Shown: positions 56,402 through 64,000 of the stretch, in pieces | Position numbering within the stretch: position 1 is the stretch's first letter | Layout of the letters: each line of letters opens with the position of its first letter | NCBI RefSeq assembly: GCF_018614035.1 | Contig: NZ_JAGGPA010000006.1 | Span: 62,001-126,000 of the forward strand | Reading direction: 5' to 3' | Origin: Streptomyces sp. ISL-96 | Lineage (GTDB): Bacteria > Actinomycetota > Actinomycetes > Streptomycetales > Streptomycetaceae | DNA length: 64,000 bases | The notes under the pieces: model-generated | Databases searched by the model: none | What the model saw: only the letters and a program-made list of their open reading frames with translations | What the model was told of the DNA's origin: nothing | Translations under genes and position numbers: made by a program

Positions 56402-57546
56402 GCTGCCGTCTCCTTGACTCCTGGGCTCACCAGGAGGGCCGTCGGGGCGATGGGCCGCAGGAGTGAATTCAGCTGATGCGGGGCTCCGCCCGTGAGCCGT
56501 ACGAACTGCTGGAGCGTGTCCAGAGCCGCTCCGGAGTCGATGACGGTGAGTGCCTTGTCGATGCCGGACCGGATGGTGGGGGCCGCCTCGGACATCACCA
56601 TGAGCAGGGCCGCGTTGAGGGCGACCGCGTTCCGCGCCTGGCTGGTGTCCCGGCCGGCCAGCACGCGGACGGCGGCGGCGACGTTCTCCCGAGGGTCCTC
56701 GTACTGGGTGACGGACATCAGGTCCTGCGGCATCGAGGCCACACCCCTGCGTACAGCGTCGTTGAAGGCGAGGTCCTCGTCGCCGGCGCTGACACGGCAG
56801 GTCCGTACCGTGCTTCCGGGGATCAGCTCGTCGACCTGGACCGCCTGGCCGATGCTGGAGTTGATGACGGTCACGTCCGGCAGGCCGAGCCGGGACAGCA
56901 GTCGGGCGGAAGCACCAACCGCGGGGTGCGAGAGGCCGTACACGTAGGCGGGGCACGTGACCGGGCTGAGGAGGGCGGGGAACGCCAGGCTGAGGGCGTG
57001 CACTGCCTGGAACCTGCCTCCGTAGCGGCGGTCGAACTCGGGTACGCGGTTCTCGATGGAGAAGAACCCGAAGCCGACCTCCGCGGTGATGTCCACCATC
57101 TCCTGGTGCGGCACCGTGTCGCTCGTCGCCCCCACAAGGTCGACGAAGTCGCGGGATCCGGTCTTCGACGACGCACTACGCGATCCGAGTTTCGCGACGT
57201 GTGCTCCCCCGGTGGCCGCCACCAGGGCGGCGGCGGTGCTGAGGTTGATCGTCTTGAAGGTCTTCTTCCCGCTACCGGTGTAACCGACGAACCGCGTGCC
57301 CGCGGGCGGCTGGTGGAAGTCCCAGCCACTTCGGTCGAGGGCCGTCGCGGCCCGGATCGCGGCCTCGACCTCCTCCAGCCTCGGTCCCCGCAGGAGCAGC
57401 CCGGTGAGGACGCTCCCGAGCATCACGTCGCGCGTGTGGCCCTCCGGTAACGCGAGGATGCTCGCGATGCCGTCGTGGACGTCCTGGGGTGCGATGTCGG
57501 CCGGCGAGTTGATCTTCTGGGCCAGTAATGGCGTTGTCACCGCCAC
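56395..57546 (-). CDS. TrpD / pyrimidine-nucleoside-phosphorylase-like enzyme
   Basis: A 383-residue protein starting with GTG after AAGGAG. GYTGSGKKTFKTINLSTAAAL and HVAKLGSRSASSKTGSRDF resemble the phosphate/PRPP-binding region of anthranilate phosphoribosyltransferase (GTGGD...NxST, KHGNR..SS..GSAD) and of pyrimidine nucleoside phosphorylases. The glycine-rich loop differs from both, so the substrate may be a different ribosyl donor. It would form or cleave a ribosyl bond in the pathway. Confidence 0.75.
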   Translation of the reverse strand: MAVTTPLLAQKINSPADIAPQDVHDGIASILALPEGHTRDVMLGSVLTGLLLRGPRLEEVEAAIRAATALDRSGWDFHQPPAGTRFVGYTGSGKKTFKTINLSTAAALVAATGGAHVAKLGSRSASSKTGSRDFVDLVGATSDTVPHQEMVDITAEVGFGFFSIENRVPEFDRRYGGRFQAVHALSLAFPALLSPVTCPAYVYGLSHPAVGASARLLSRLGLPDVTVINSSIGQAVQVDELIPGSTVRTCRVSAGDEDLAFNDAVRRGVASMPQDLMSVTQYEDPRENVAAAVRVLAGRDTSQARNAVALNAALLMVMSEAAPTIRSGIDKALTVIDSGAALDTLQQFVRLTGGAPHQLNSLLRPIAPTALLVSPGVKETAAC

Positions 57547-57563
57547 GGTGTTGGCTCCTTCCT

Positions 57564-58565
57564 TCAGATGTCGGACGTGAGCAGAACCTTGAACGGACGA
57601 TGGCGGGCCCTGGTCTTCAGAGCCGCCAGCCCCTGTGGCAGGTCGCTCAGAGGGAATCGGTCCCGGGTCATCAGGGCAGCCCAGTCGCCGCCCTTCGCGA
57701 GGACGTCGATGGCGTCACGGAAGTCGTCGTGGCCTTCCGCGCGGCAGTACGAGAAGGAGCCGCGCAGAGTGATCGAGCGCCGGAAGACGTCCCGTAGGGG
57801 GACCGAGAGGAGCACCCGGGGCGCGTAGGCGTTCTGGACGAGAACCGTTCCACCGTCACGAACGGCGCCCAGCGCCTGCCGTATGGGGGAGTCGCTGTCA
57901 CCGGACGCGGCGTCCACGACGACGTCGCACGGCGGCAGGTCGGCGGAGTGGAGGTTGATACGCGAGTCGAGGACGTAGCTCAGCTGATGCGACCGTGAGG
58001 GCTCCCTGACCAGCATGTGGACGTCCCACCCCGCCTCCGCCGCGCAGATCGCCGTGCACACCCCGATGACGCCGCCCCCGATGACGCCGAGCCGCCCCAG
58101 AGGCATCCGAAGACCACAGCGGATCCCATGCAGGGCCACCGCCATCGGATCCGCGAGGACTCCGTGTACGGGATCGTGCAGGTGGGGCAGTGGGACGACG
58201 TTGTCGCGGGGCACCCTCACGGCGTCGGCGAGCCCCCCGGGCAGGTCCCATCCGATGCGTCGAAGCCCCAGGCAGAGGTGGACGTGGCCGCGGTCGCAGT
58301 AGTGGCACGAGCGGCAGGGCACCAGCGGGTCGATCGCGACCCAGTCATCCGTCTCCGTGTCGATCCCGACGATCTCGTGCCCGGGGTACCAAGGCTCCGG
58401 AAGCCGCCCCTGCCACGGGTGGTTGAGCTTCGCGACGTCGCTCCCGCAGACGCCCGTGCAGCGGATCTCGACGATCGTCGTGTCGCTCATCGGAGGCATG
58501 TCGGTCGGCGCGGGGAGTCGGCGGAGGGCACCACTTTCAACCGCCCAGGCGTACGGGACGTTCAT
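57564..58565 (-). CDS. Zinc-dependent alcohol dehydrogenase-like oxidoreductase
   Basis: A 333-residue MDR enzyme. Catalytic zinc ligands lie in CTGVCGSD and PGHEIVG, the structural zinc site is PCRSCHYCDRGHVHLC, and the cofactor loop is GVIGGGVIGV. It resembles sorbitol or threonine dehydrogenase-type enzymes and probably oxidises a hydroxyl group of a sugar-like intermediate. The ATG at 58565 overlaps the HAD stop (ATGA). Confidence 0.85.
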   Translation of the reverse strand: MNVPYAWAVESGALRRLPAPTDMPPMSDTTIVEIRCTGVCGSDVAKLNHPWQGRLPEPWYPGHEIVGIDTETDDWVAIDPLVPCRSCHYCDRGHVHLCLGLRRIGWDLPGGLADAVRVPRDNVVPLPHLHDPVHGVLADPMAVALHGIRCGLRMPLGRLGVIGGGVIGVCTAICAAEAGWDVHMLVREPSRSHQLSYVLDSRINLHSADLPPCDVVVDAASGDSDSPIRQALGAVRDGGTVLVQNAYAPRVLLSVPLRDVFRRSITLRGSFSYCRAEGHDDFRDAIDVLAKGGDWAALMTRDRFPLSDLPQGLAALKTRARHRPFKVLLTSDI

Positions 58566-59371
58566 CGTTCCCTCCACGCGCTCAGTAAGGACGGGAGAGC
58601 CTCCACCTCGGGTATCGCCCTGCCGGGCCAGGCGGTCTCGCCGAACGCGAGCCCGTGCGGCCCGCCCCGGCGTTCCACGCGAACCGCCCGCATCCCGGCG
58701 CGCTCGGCGCCGGCCAGCTCGTCACCGCCGCCGTCGCCGCAGTAGAGGGTCTGCTTCGGGTCGACACCGAGGGCTTGGAGCGCCGCGCCGAAGAGCTGCG
58801 GAGCGGGCTTCACCGCGCCCACCCGGCAGCTGAACACCGCGGCGTCGAAGAGCGGCGCGAGATCGCTGGCGTTCCACGCCTCGGCGATATCAGGGGACGC
58901 GTCGCTGAGGACCGCCAGCCTGACCCCGCCGTGCCGAAGCTCCTTCAGGGCCCGCAGGAGAGTGGCGTCGACCTGGAGCCGGTCGCGGGCGAGTTCCGCC
59001 AGGAGCTGTTCCAGCTTGTTGACGCAGGACGCCGGAGCGTCGCAGCGCGCGACGAGGTGTGCCGCGACCTCGGTGGTTGACCTCAGCTGCCCGTCGTGCC
59101 TCGCCCGCCAGCTGTCGGACAGCGCGGACTCGGCGACCGTCGGCGACAGGCGCATGGTCCCGGCGAACCGGGCGGCGGCGGCACTCCGTTCAACCATGCT
59201 CGGGGCCGCGACGAGTGTGCCGAAGAGATCGAGTATCACCGCGGTCGGCCTTGGAGCCCGAGGCGCGGAGTCCTGTCGGCGGGAGCAACCAAGCAGGACG
59301 TCGCTCACAGGGTGTGTGTTGATCGCGGACAGGCTCGTCGACAAGGCGGTGCTCGTCGGCGGATATCGCAT
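58562..59371 (-). CDS. HAD-family hydrolase (phosphatase)
   Basis: A 269-residue protein with motif I ILDLFGTLV (nucleophile Asp), LAVLSDAS (motif II), GAVKPAPQLFGAAL (motif III Lys) and YCGDGGGDEL (motif IV). Residue 2 after the nucleophile is Phe, as in haloacid-dehalogenase-type members. It probably removes phosphate from an intermediate. First gene of the leftward operon; about 40 residues precede the domain. Confidence 0.85.
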   Translation of the reverse strand: MRYPPTSTALSTSLSAINTHPVSDVLLGCSRRQDSAPRAPRPTAVILDLFGTLVAAPSMVERSAAAARFAGTMRLSPTVAESALSDSWRARHDGQLRSTTEVAAHLVARCDAPASCVNKLEQLLAELARDRLQVDATLLRALKELRHGGVRLAVLSDASPDIAEAWNASDLAPLFDAAVFSCRVGAVKPAPQLFGAALQALGVDPKQTLYCGDGGGDELAGAERAGMRAVRVERRGGPHGLAFGETAWPGRAIPEVEALPSLLSAWRER

Positions 59372-59822
59372 GGCGAGGCTCCATCAGTAGATCGGCGATC
59401 TTGTGCAGAACCCAGTCCTCAGGCCAGCTGGGTATCTACGACCCGTCGACGAGCTGGTCATCGAGCGAAGGGAGGGTGGGCGCCCTCCGGGGAACTGGCC
59501 TACGGGTGGCGTGCGTTGTGTACAGAACAATCCCACCGGGAAGGACACGCGAGCGGACAGACTGTCCGCGCTTTCTTGGCGCACAGGGCTTGACTCATGC
59601 GCTGACCCTCGGTAAAGCGCGTGGCGCTGGTAGGAGGTCGGCAAGGGAGGAGATTTGAGCGATTCATGTCGAATTCAACACTCTTGCATGCAGGGGCTGC
59701 CTGATGTCCGAGCGTGCACCGGCCGACGACGTCGCCGTTAACACTTGGCGAGCAGCTCTGTGGGACTGGACATTGTCCGTACGCTGAGCGCAGTGCTCCG
59801 TCGCGAAGGGATCGATCCACCG
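59372..59822. promoter_or_regulatory. Divergent control region with palindromic operator
   Basis: The region lies between the biosynthetic operon (leftward) and the XRE regulator (rightward). The perfect palindrome GCGGACAG-A-CTGTCCGC is at 59553-59569. The same half-sites occur at 61096-61108 after the regulator gene. This pair is a strong candidate for the regulator's binding sites. Confidence 0.65.
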
Positions 59823-61061
59823 ATGAGTGAAAACCTGACGCTGGGAGACCGTCTCCGTATAGCCCGCCGGACACGGAAGCTGTCTGCCGCTCAACTGGCA
59901 CAGAAGGTCGCGATATCGCCCAGCTACGTCCAGAAGCTGGAGTCCGGCGCGCGCAAGGCTTCGCCTTCACTGGTCCTGGCGCTCGCCAAGGCACTCCACT
60001 TCGGCCCCGAGGTCCTCACCGGCCAGCCGTACTACGGCGAGCCGGAGGCCGAGGACGGGGTGCACGCGGTGATCCCGGATCTCCGAAGGATCATGCTGTG
60101 CTTCGACACCCCGGACGAACTCGAGATCGCCCCGAGGCCGCTGTCGGTCCTGGCGTCCGAAGTCGACCAGGTAGCCGCTCTCCGACGGGACGCACGCTAC
60201 GCACCCATGGGGCCGCTCCTGCCGGCCGTCATCACGGAGCTGACACATCTCGCCCTCAGCAGCCGCAACGGCGACCAGGCCAAGGCGTTCTGGCACCTTG
60301 CCCGCGCTTACCGGGCGGTGAACTCCCTGGCCCACAAGATGGGACACCATGACCTGTCCAACACGGCGCTGGAGAGGGTGCGGTGGGCGGCGGGCCAGTC
60401 CGGGGATCCGCTGATGAAGTTCACCGCCGGATACCTGGCCGCCGGCGCGATGCTTCGACAGGGGGCCTATTCATCCGCCCGCCGCAAGCTCCAGGCGCTG
60501 CGCCAGGAGCTCGAACGGCTCCAGCCGGAACGCTCCTTCACCGACGACGCGCTCGCGGTCGACGGCGCACTGCTGCTGAAGCTGGCCGTACTGGAGGCCA
60601 GGGAGAACAACCCGGACCGAGCGGACGACTACCTGCGCGAGGCCGAGGCCGTGGCCAGGATGGCCGGCAACCGTGACTCCCTCGCCTACGAGATGTCCTT
60701 CGGGCCGACGAACATCCGCATCCACGAAGTGCACGCCATGATCGACATGGGGGACACGGAGCAGGCTCTCGCCCACCTCACGGAGTGGTCCTCCGTGGCA
60801 GGCGAGGAGTGGGCGCCTCCGGCTTCGACGGTGGGCGAGCGATCGAGCCACCACTTCATCGACGTGGCCTCGGCGAAGCTGGCCGTGGGGGACAGAGCGG
60901 GTGCGTTCGGGGACCTTCGTCGTGCGCGTAAGGTCGCCCCCAATCACACGCGATTCCACCCCTCGGCCCGCGAGACGGTCGCGGCGCTCCTCCGGATGGA
61001 CGCCCACCCCTCCAACGAGCTGTCTACATTCGGCAGTTGGGCGGGAGTTATCACAACCTGA
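59823..61061 (+). CDS. XRE regulator with TPR-like domain
   Basis: A 412-residue protein. Residues 6-65 are an XRE HTH (LGDRLRIARRTRKLSAAQLA, ISPSYVQKLESGARKASPSL). From residue 100 on, helical TPR-like repeats (FWHLARAYRAVNSLAHKMGH, AVLEARENNPDRADDYLREA) could bind a small molecule or peptide. It is divergent from the biosynthetic operon and flanked by two copies of a GGACAGnCTGTCC palindrome, so it is probably its regulator. Confidence 0.85.
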   Translation: MSENLTLGDRLRIARRTRKLSAAQLAQKVAISPSYVQKLESGARKASPSLVLALAKALHFGPEVLTGQPYYGEPEAEDGVHAVIPDLRRIMLCFDTPDELEIAPRPLSVLASEVDQVAALRRDARYAPMGPLLPAVITELTHLALSSRNGDQAKAFWHLARAYRAVNSLAHKMGHHDLSNTALERVRWAAGQSGDPLMKFTAGYLAAGAMLRQGAYSSARRKLQALRQELERLQPERSFTDDALAVDGALLLKLAVLEARENNPDRADDYLREAEAVARMAGNRDSLAYEMSFGPTNIRIHEVHAMIDMGDTEQALAHLTEWSSVAGEEWAPPASTVGERSSHHFIDVASAKLAVGDRAGAFGDLRRARKVAPNHTRFHPSARETVAALLRMDAHPSNELSTFGSWAGVITT

Positions 61062-61095
61062 CGCCGAGTCAAGGTACTTCGCGAAGAAAACCCAT

Positions 61096-61108
61096 GGACA
61101 GTCTGTCC
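61096..61108. promoter_or_regulatory. Second operator GGACAG-T-CTGTCC
   Basis: A perfect 13-bp palindrome with the same half-sites as 59553-59569. It lies 62 bp before the next gene, so the regulator would also control the two small genes that follow. Confidence 0.65.
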
Positions 61109-61130
61109 GCGCACGGAGCTGGCAGAGTGG

Positions 61131-61166
61131 AAAGGTCTCCTCACAGATGATTCTGAGGAGGCCTTT
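61131..61166 (+). promoter_or_regulatory. Hairpin enclosing the ribosome site of the next gene
   Basis: AAAGGTCTCCTC (61131-61142) pairs with GAGGAGGCCTTT (61155-61166), with one G-T pair. The ribosome site GAGGAG is inside the stem, 10 nt before the ATG at 61170. Translation would need the stem to open; alternatively it acts as a weak terminator on DNA level. Confidence 0.6.
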
Positions 61167-61169
61167 TCC

Positions 61170-61610
61170 ATGTCCGACGTCACCCCGCGCGTTCCCGCGC
61201 TGCCGCCTCGGTGGATGCCGATAGGCGACGATCCCGAGCTGTGCTCGGCAGGCCAATGGTGGGACGCCATACGCGCCGTAGAGGTCGCTGGCCGACGCGC
61301 GATCGAGCTTCTCCGGGAGGACGGCGCGGCGGTCGGTCCGGTCATCCTTGACCCCGGAGGGCCGGAGCCTCGCCTGTACTTCCTTGTGCCGCCTGGCACG
61401 GCCGCCGACTGGGAAGAGCCGGGGACGGTTCCTCTCGGTCAGAAGTGCCATGTCGTCGTGCCCCCCGCCGGGGCCACCGAGCCGCCCGGCCTGCACTGGC
61501 ACGTCCTCCCCCGAGGCCCGAGGTCGCTGACACAGCCCGGTCCGCTGCGCAAAGCCCTCGGCCAGGCACGCAGGGAGCGGAGCGGTCAGGCGGAGGCCGC
61601 GGACTCCTGA
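61170..61610 (+). CDS. Conserved hypothetical protein next to XRE regulator
   Basis: A 146-residue protein. LPPRWMPIGDDPELCSAGQW, WDAIRAVEVAGRRAIELLRE and LYFLVPPGTAADW are patterns I associate with small Streptomyces proteins encoded beside XRE genes; function unknown. It starts after the sequestering hairpin. The stop overlaps the next start (TGATG). Confidence 0.75.
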   Translation: MSDVTPRVPALPPRWMPIGDDPELCSAGQWWDAIRAVEVAGRRAIELLREDGAAVGPVILDPGGPEPRLYFLVPPGTAADWEEPGTVPLGQKCHVVVPPAGATEPPGLHWHVLPRGPRSLTQPGPLRKALGQARRERSGQAEAADS

Positions 61611-61804
61611 TGTCTCTGAACATCTCCCTCGTCCTGCTGCTCGGGATCATCCTGGTCGTATTGATCCGAGGCGGCTCCCTGAAGGCCGGGCCCGCGGTCG
61701 TGAGCGTGCTCTTCGGGTTCTTCCTGGCCAGCACATCGATGGCGCCGGACATCAACATGTTCGTCTCCAGTGTGACGAACATGGTCGGCCAAATTCAGTT
61801 CTAG
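61610..61804 (+). CDS. Small two-helix membrane protein
   Basis: A 64-residue protein with two transmembrane helices (LNISLVLLLGIILVVLIRGG and GPAVVSVLFGFFLASTSM), conserved-looking, translated together with the upstream gene. Function unknown. Confidence 0.75.
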   Translation: MSLNISLVLLLGIILVVLIRGGSLKAGPAVVSVLFGFFLASTSMAPDINMFVSSVTNMVGQIQF

Positions 61805-62115
61805 CGGATCGCTCGGCGCGCCTACACCTGCGGCCGATCAGTCGACGCAGAAGCGCCAATCGCTCTTGATCGATGCGGGGACTTTCCACCCAACGGCGCT
61901 GGCCAAGATGAACAGCGTGGACCTCGGCTCCGAGGACGCCCCGAAGTTCGAGAAGAACACGCGACGTACCTACGCGCGCAACGGCATGGGGCGCAGATCC
62001 GGACGAGCGAGGCGTAAGCCTCCCGCTGATCTGCGGATCTCCGCGTGAGCCCCAACAGCGACATACCCCGGCAGGTACCTGGGGCCCGTCATGTGCCACC
62101 TATAGTCGTTCGCTT
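61805..62115. other. Gap of 311 bp without a supported gene
   Basis: Short open frames occur (for example 61866-62048), but none has a convincing start or composition. It separates the biosynthetic cargo from the recombination genes and could include a junction from cargo acquisition. No repeat was recognised. Confidence 0.5.
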
Positions 62116-62403
62116 CTATGCGGCCAGGCTGTGGCGCTCGGTTCCGCCATCGGTCTGGTCTCCGTCATCCCGATGGCGGTCCAGCCCCAGCAGCTTCAGC
62201 AGGTCGGCCGTCACCACTCGGTAGGCGTTCCCCAGCCGCAGAACCTTGACCGGGTACTGCCCCTGCTTGGCGAGTCCGTAGCCGGTGGATCGGCCGATCA
62301 TCAGCGCCCGGTTCGAGGTGTCGAGGTCAATCACGGCCGGGAGGGCAAGCAGCTCGTCGCCCGTCAGACCTCGTGCCTCACGGGACGAGTCAGATGCCGT
62401 CAT
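62116..62403 (-). CDS. Excisionase-like HTH protein
   Basis: A 95-residue protein starting at ATG after AGGAGGG. IDLDTSNRALMIGRSTGYGL followed by KQGQYPVKVLRLGNAYRVVT and LLKLLGLD is the usual pattern of small Streptomyces excisionases/HTH proteins (AlpA-like). It is close to the integrase and probably directs excision. Confidence 0.8.
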   Translation of the reverse strand: MTASDSSREARGLTGDELLALPAVIDLDTSNRALMIGRSTGYGLAKQGQYPVKVLRLGNAYRVVTADLLKLLGLDRHRDDGDQTDGGTERHSLAA

Positions 62404-62486
62404 GATGCCCTCCTGGGGATTTCTGGTGTCGCAGTGGCGCCATAGATGTATCACGGAGTTGCAGCAGCGCCTTTTGGCTACCTAAA

Positions 62487-62501
62487 GTGTCACCATGACA
62501 C
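62487..62501. promoter_or_regulatory. Palindrome over the start codon of the XRE gene
   Basis: GTGTCA-CCA-TGACAC spans the ATG at 62495. No ribosome site is visible before that ATG, so the mRNA may be leaderless and the palindrome an operator at the transcription start. Confidence 0.5.
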
Positions 62502-63154
62502 CTGATCAATGGCCGACAGCGTTCACCGGTCGGATCGCCCAGCGCTTGCGGGACGCGCGCAAGGCCGCCAGCCTCACCATGGCCGAAGTCGCCCAGAGCT
62601 GCGCCGACCGCGGCTTGCCGGAGTTCACCGAGCACTCCATGAAGAACCTGGAATCCGGCCGCAAGACGAGCATCACCGTCGCGGACTTCGTTGTCCTGGC
62701 TGACGTCCTGGGCGTCCCGCCAGTGACCCTCCTCTTCCCCCTCGGCACCTCAGCCACGGTCGAGGTCCTCCCGGGTCGGGAGGTGTCCACCTGGGACGCC
62801 GTCGCGTGGTTCACCGGCGAAACCCCCCTGGACGAGCCTGCCCCCGAAGGCACCGCCCGGGACGTCCTCGATGCCTTCCGCCACCACGGCGACCTGGTGG
62901 CCGCCGCGACGTCCTCCTACGCCCTAGCCAGGGAGCGGCGACGAGCGGCGAGCACCACCCTGAATCGGACCCGCAGAGCCACGCTCCTGCAACGTGCCGA
63001 GGGCTACGAGGAGCACGCGTTCGAGGACTGCCAAGAACTGCGGGCGTTCCGAGGCCGGATGCGCGAGCGCTCCCTCATACCGCCGAACCTTCCCGACGAG
63101 CTTGCTTTCGTCGACCAGCCCGAAATACCCACCCACCCGGAGGACAACGAGTGA
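62495..63154 (+). CDS. XRE-family regulator next to the integrase
   Basis: A 219-residue protein. Residues 12-75 form an XRE HTH (RIAQRLRDARKAASLTMAEV, HSMKNLESGRKTSITVADFV, ADVLGVPPVTLLF). The C-terminal part is helical and charged. It is divergent from the excisionase-like gene and overlaps the integrase start (GTGA). Together they form the recombination module and likely keep the element integrated. Confidence 0.85.
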   Translation: MTPDQWPTAFTGRIAQRLRDARKAASLTMAEVAQSCADRGLPEFTEHSMKNLESGRKTSITVADFVVLADVLGVPPVTLLFPLGTSATVEVLPGREVSTWDAVAWFTGETPLDEPAPEGTARDVLDAFRHHGDLVAAATSSYALARERRRAASTTLNRTRRATLLQRAEGYEEHAFEDCQELRAFRGRMRERSLIPPNLPDELAFVDQPEIPTHPEDNE

Positions 63155-64000
63155 AGAACGGCACCATCACCCGGCGGTGCCGGTGCACGGACCCGGAGAC
63201 CCGCAAGGACCTTGGCGCCTCGTGCCCCAAGCTCAAGTCGCGGCGGCACGGGGTCTGGAGCGTGTTCCAGGAGCTAGACCCGGCTCAGGACGGCCGCCGC
63301 CGACGGTTCCGTCGCGGCGGCTTCGAGTCCTCCACCAAGGCCCAGGAGGAGCTGGACAAGGTCCGCGCCCTCATGGCCATTCCCGAAGAGGACGACGCCT
63401 GGGGCAAAACGCAGATCAGCGACCTCATCGAGAGCTGCCTCAAGGAGAAGGACCCGCTCCCGGACTACGACGAGACCCGTCGCCGGTTCCAATCCGGGCA
63501 GACGCTCAACTCCAAGACCACCGTCGGCGAGTGGCTCGACACCTGGCTTGCCGGGCGTAAGCGCCTGCGCCGGGGAGGCGCGGCCCGCTACGAGTGTGAT
63601 ATCCGCGTTCACCTCAAGCCGCACCTCGGCCACCTACGGCTGGACAAGCTGCGCGTGCACCACATCAACACGATGTTCGACGCGATCAACGAGCGCAACA
63701 TCGAGATCCAGGAGCAGAACGCCCAGCGGCGGGTGGTGCGTGACGACCTCAAGGCAACGCCGAACAAGGGTGCCGAGAACCGGGCCCGCCGCAAGTGGCT
63801 GCAGGCCCAGCTCGATGCGATGCCGCCCTTCCGGCGGGTCACCGGCCTCAACACGCAGCCGCACATCCGCGACACCCTGCGGGCCGCGCTGAACGTCGCC
63901 ATCGCCCAACAGGTGATGCCGGCCTTCAACCCCGCGGCACACGTCGAGCTGCTGCCGGGCACCAAGCCGAAGGCCCTCATCTGGACCGACGAGCGGATTG
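63151..64000 (+). CDS. int: Tyrosine site-specific integrase, N-terminal part
   Basis: The first 283 residues of an integrase, cut by the window edge. The N-terminus KNGTITRRCRCTDPETRKDLG with a Cys-rich short domain (C-x-C, C-P-K) is typical of Streptomyces element integrases. TTVGEWLDTWLAGRKRLRRG is the start of the SAM-like core-binding domain, and HIRDTLRAALNVAIAQQVMP ends it. The catalytic domain (R-H-R-Y) lies beyond the window, and so would the attachment site. Starts with GTG overlapping the XRE stop. Confidence 0.9.
   Translation, partial: MKNGTITRRCRCTDPETRKDLGASCPKLKSRRHGVWSVFQELDPAQDGRRRRFRRGGFESSTKAQEELDKVRALMAIPEEDDAWGKTQISDLIESCLKEKDPLPDYDETRRRFQSGQTLNSKTTVGEWLDTWLAGRKRLRRGGAARYECDIRVHLKPHLGHLRLDKLRVHHINTMFDAINERNIEIQEQNAQRRVVRDDLKATPNKGAENRARRKWLQAQLDAMPPFRRVTGLNTQPHIRDTLRAALNVAIAQQVMPAFNPAAHVELLPGTKPKALIWTDERI

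Noticed and set aside
61866..62048. A 60-codon open frame between cargo and integrase genes
   Set aside because: No ribosome site and unusual composition; not supported as a gene.

Overview
The window is high-GC actinobacterial DNA with strong third-position G/C bias, GTG starts and stop/start overlaps (ATGA, GTGA, TGATG). Its families (DUF317, DUF2637, DUF4913, WhiB, SCO6880, CHAT/TPR) point to Streptomyces or a close relative. No tRNA, rRNA or CRISPR array was seen.

Almost everything fits one large T4SS-type integrative and conjugative element with cargo. (1) 0-1.2 kb: C-terminal end of a DUF5655 protein and an adenine/cytosine-N4 DNA methyltransferase. (2) 1.3-29.6 kb: a rightward transfer operon. 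It starts with a structured leader RNA and encodes a two-domain wall hydrolase, small membrane proteins, a TrbL/VirB6-like protein, an SCO6880-like protein, a VirB4-like ATPase, a VirD4-like coupling protein and about 20 accessory proteins. At least a dozen accessory proteins with unrelated domains share the same C-terminal tail: a short R-[VIL]-x-A-A-x-x-R-S box, a disordered Ala/Pro/Ser stretch and usually a basic end. Two accessory proteins look like catalytically dead relaxase paralogues. (3) 29.6-37.7 kb: small regulators and a CATRA-type conflict module (CHAT protease with TPR-like repeats, and two partners) lying between two ~100-bp imperfect direct repeats. (4) 37.8-44.4 kb: a leftward operon for replication and mobilisation: replication initiator with internal iterons, DnaC/IstB-like loader, WhiB regulator, DUF2637 membrane protein, MobC and relaxase, with a hairpin-rich candidate oriT. 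Its leader is a second copy of the structured RNA that precedes the transfer operon. (5) 44.7-48.7 kb: an XRE/EspR-like regulator, an amidohydrolase, a MAB_1171c-like membrane protein and an ImmA/IrrE-like metallopeptidase, a plausible induction switch. (6) 48.7-50.2 kb: a PPOX protein and gene remnants (kdsB-like, P450). (7) 50.2-61.8 kb: a leftward biosynthetic operon (HAD phosphatase, Zn-dehydrogenase, TrpD/pyrimidine-phosphorylase-like enzyme, radical SAM enzyme, TrpRS-like enzyme, methyltransferase, two glycosyltransferases) followed by an extra tyrosyl-tRNA synthetase. It is divergent from an XRE regulator and two conserved small genes. (8) 62.1-64 kb: excisionase-like protein, XRE regulator and the start of a tyrosine integrase cut by the window edge.

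The stretch 15.3-25.4 kb is unusually damaged: an apparent frameshift at the start of the coupling protein, three in a C5 methyltransferase, one in a winged-helix protein, an amber codon in another and a PP-loop gene truncated by a GNAT insertion. These are either real decay, which would probably disable transfer, or local sequence errors. All functional statements come from motif recognition by eye; no database search was run.
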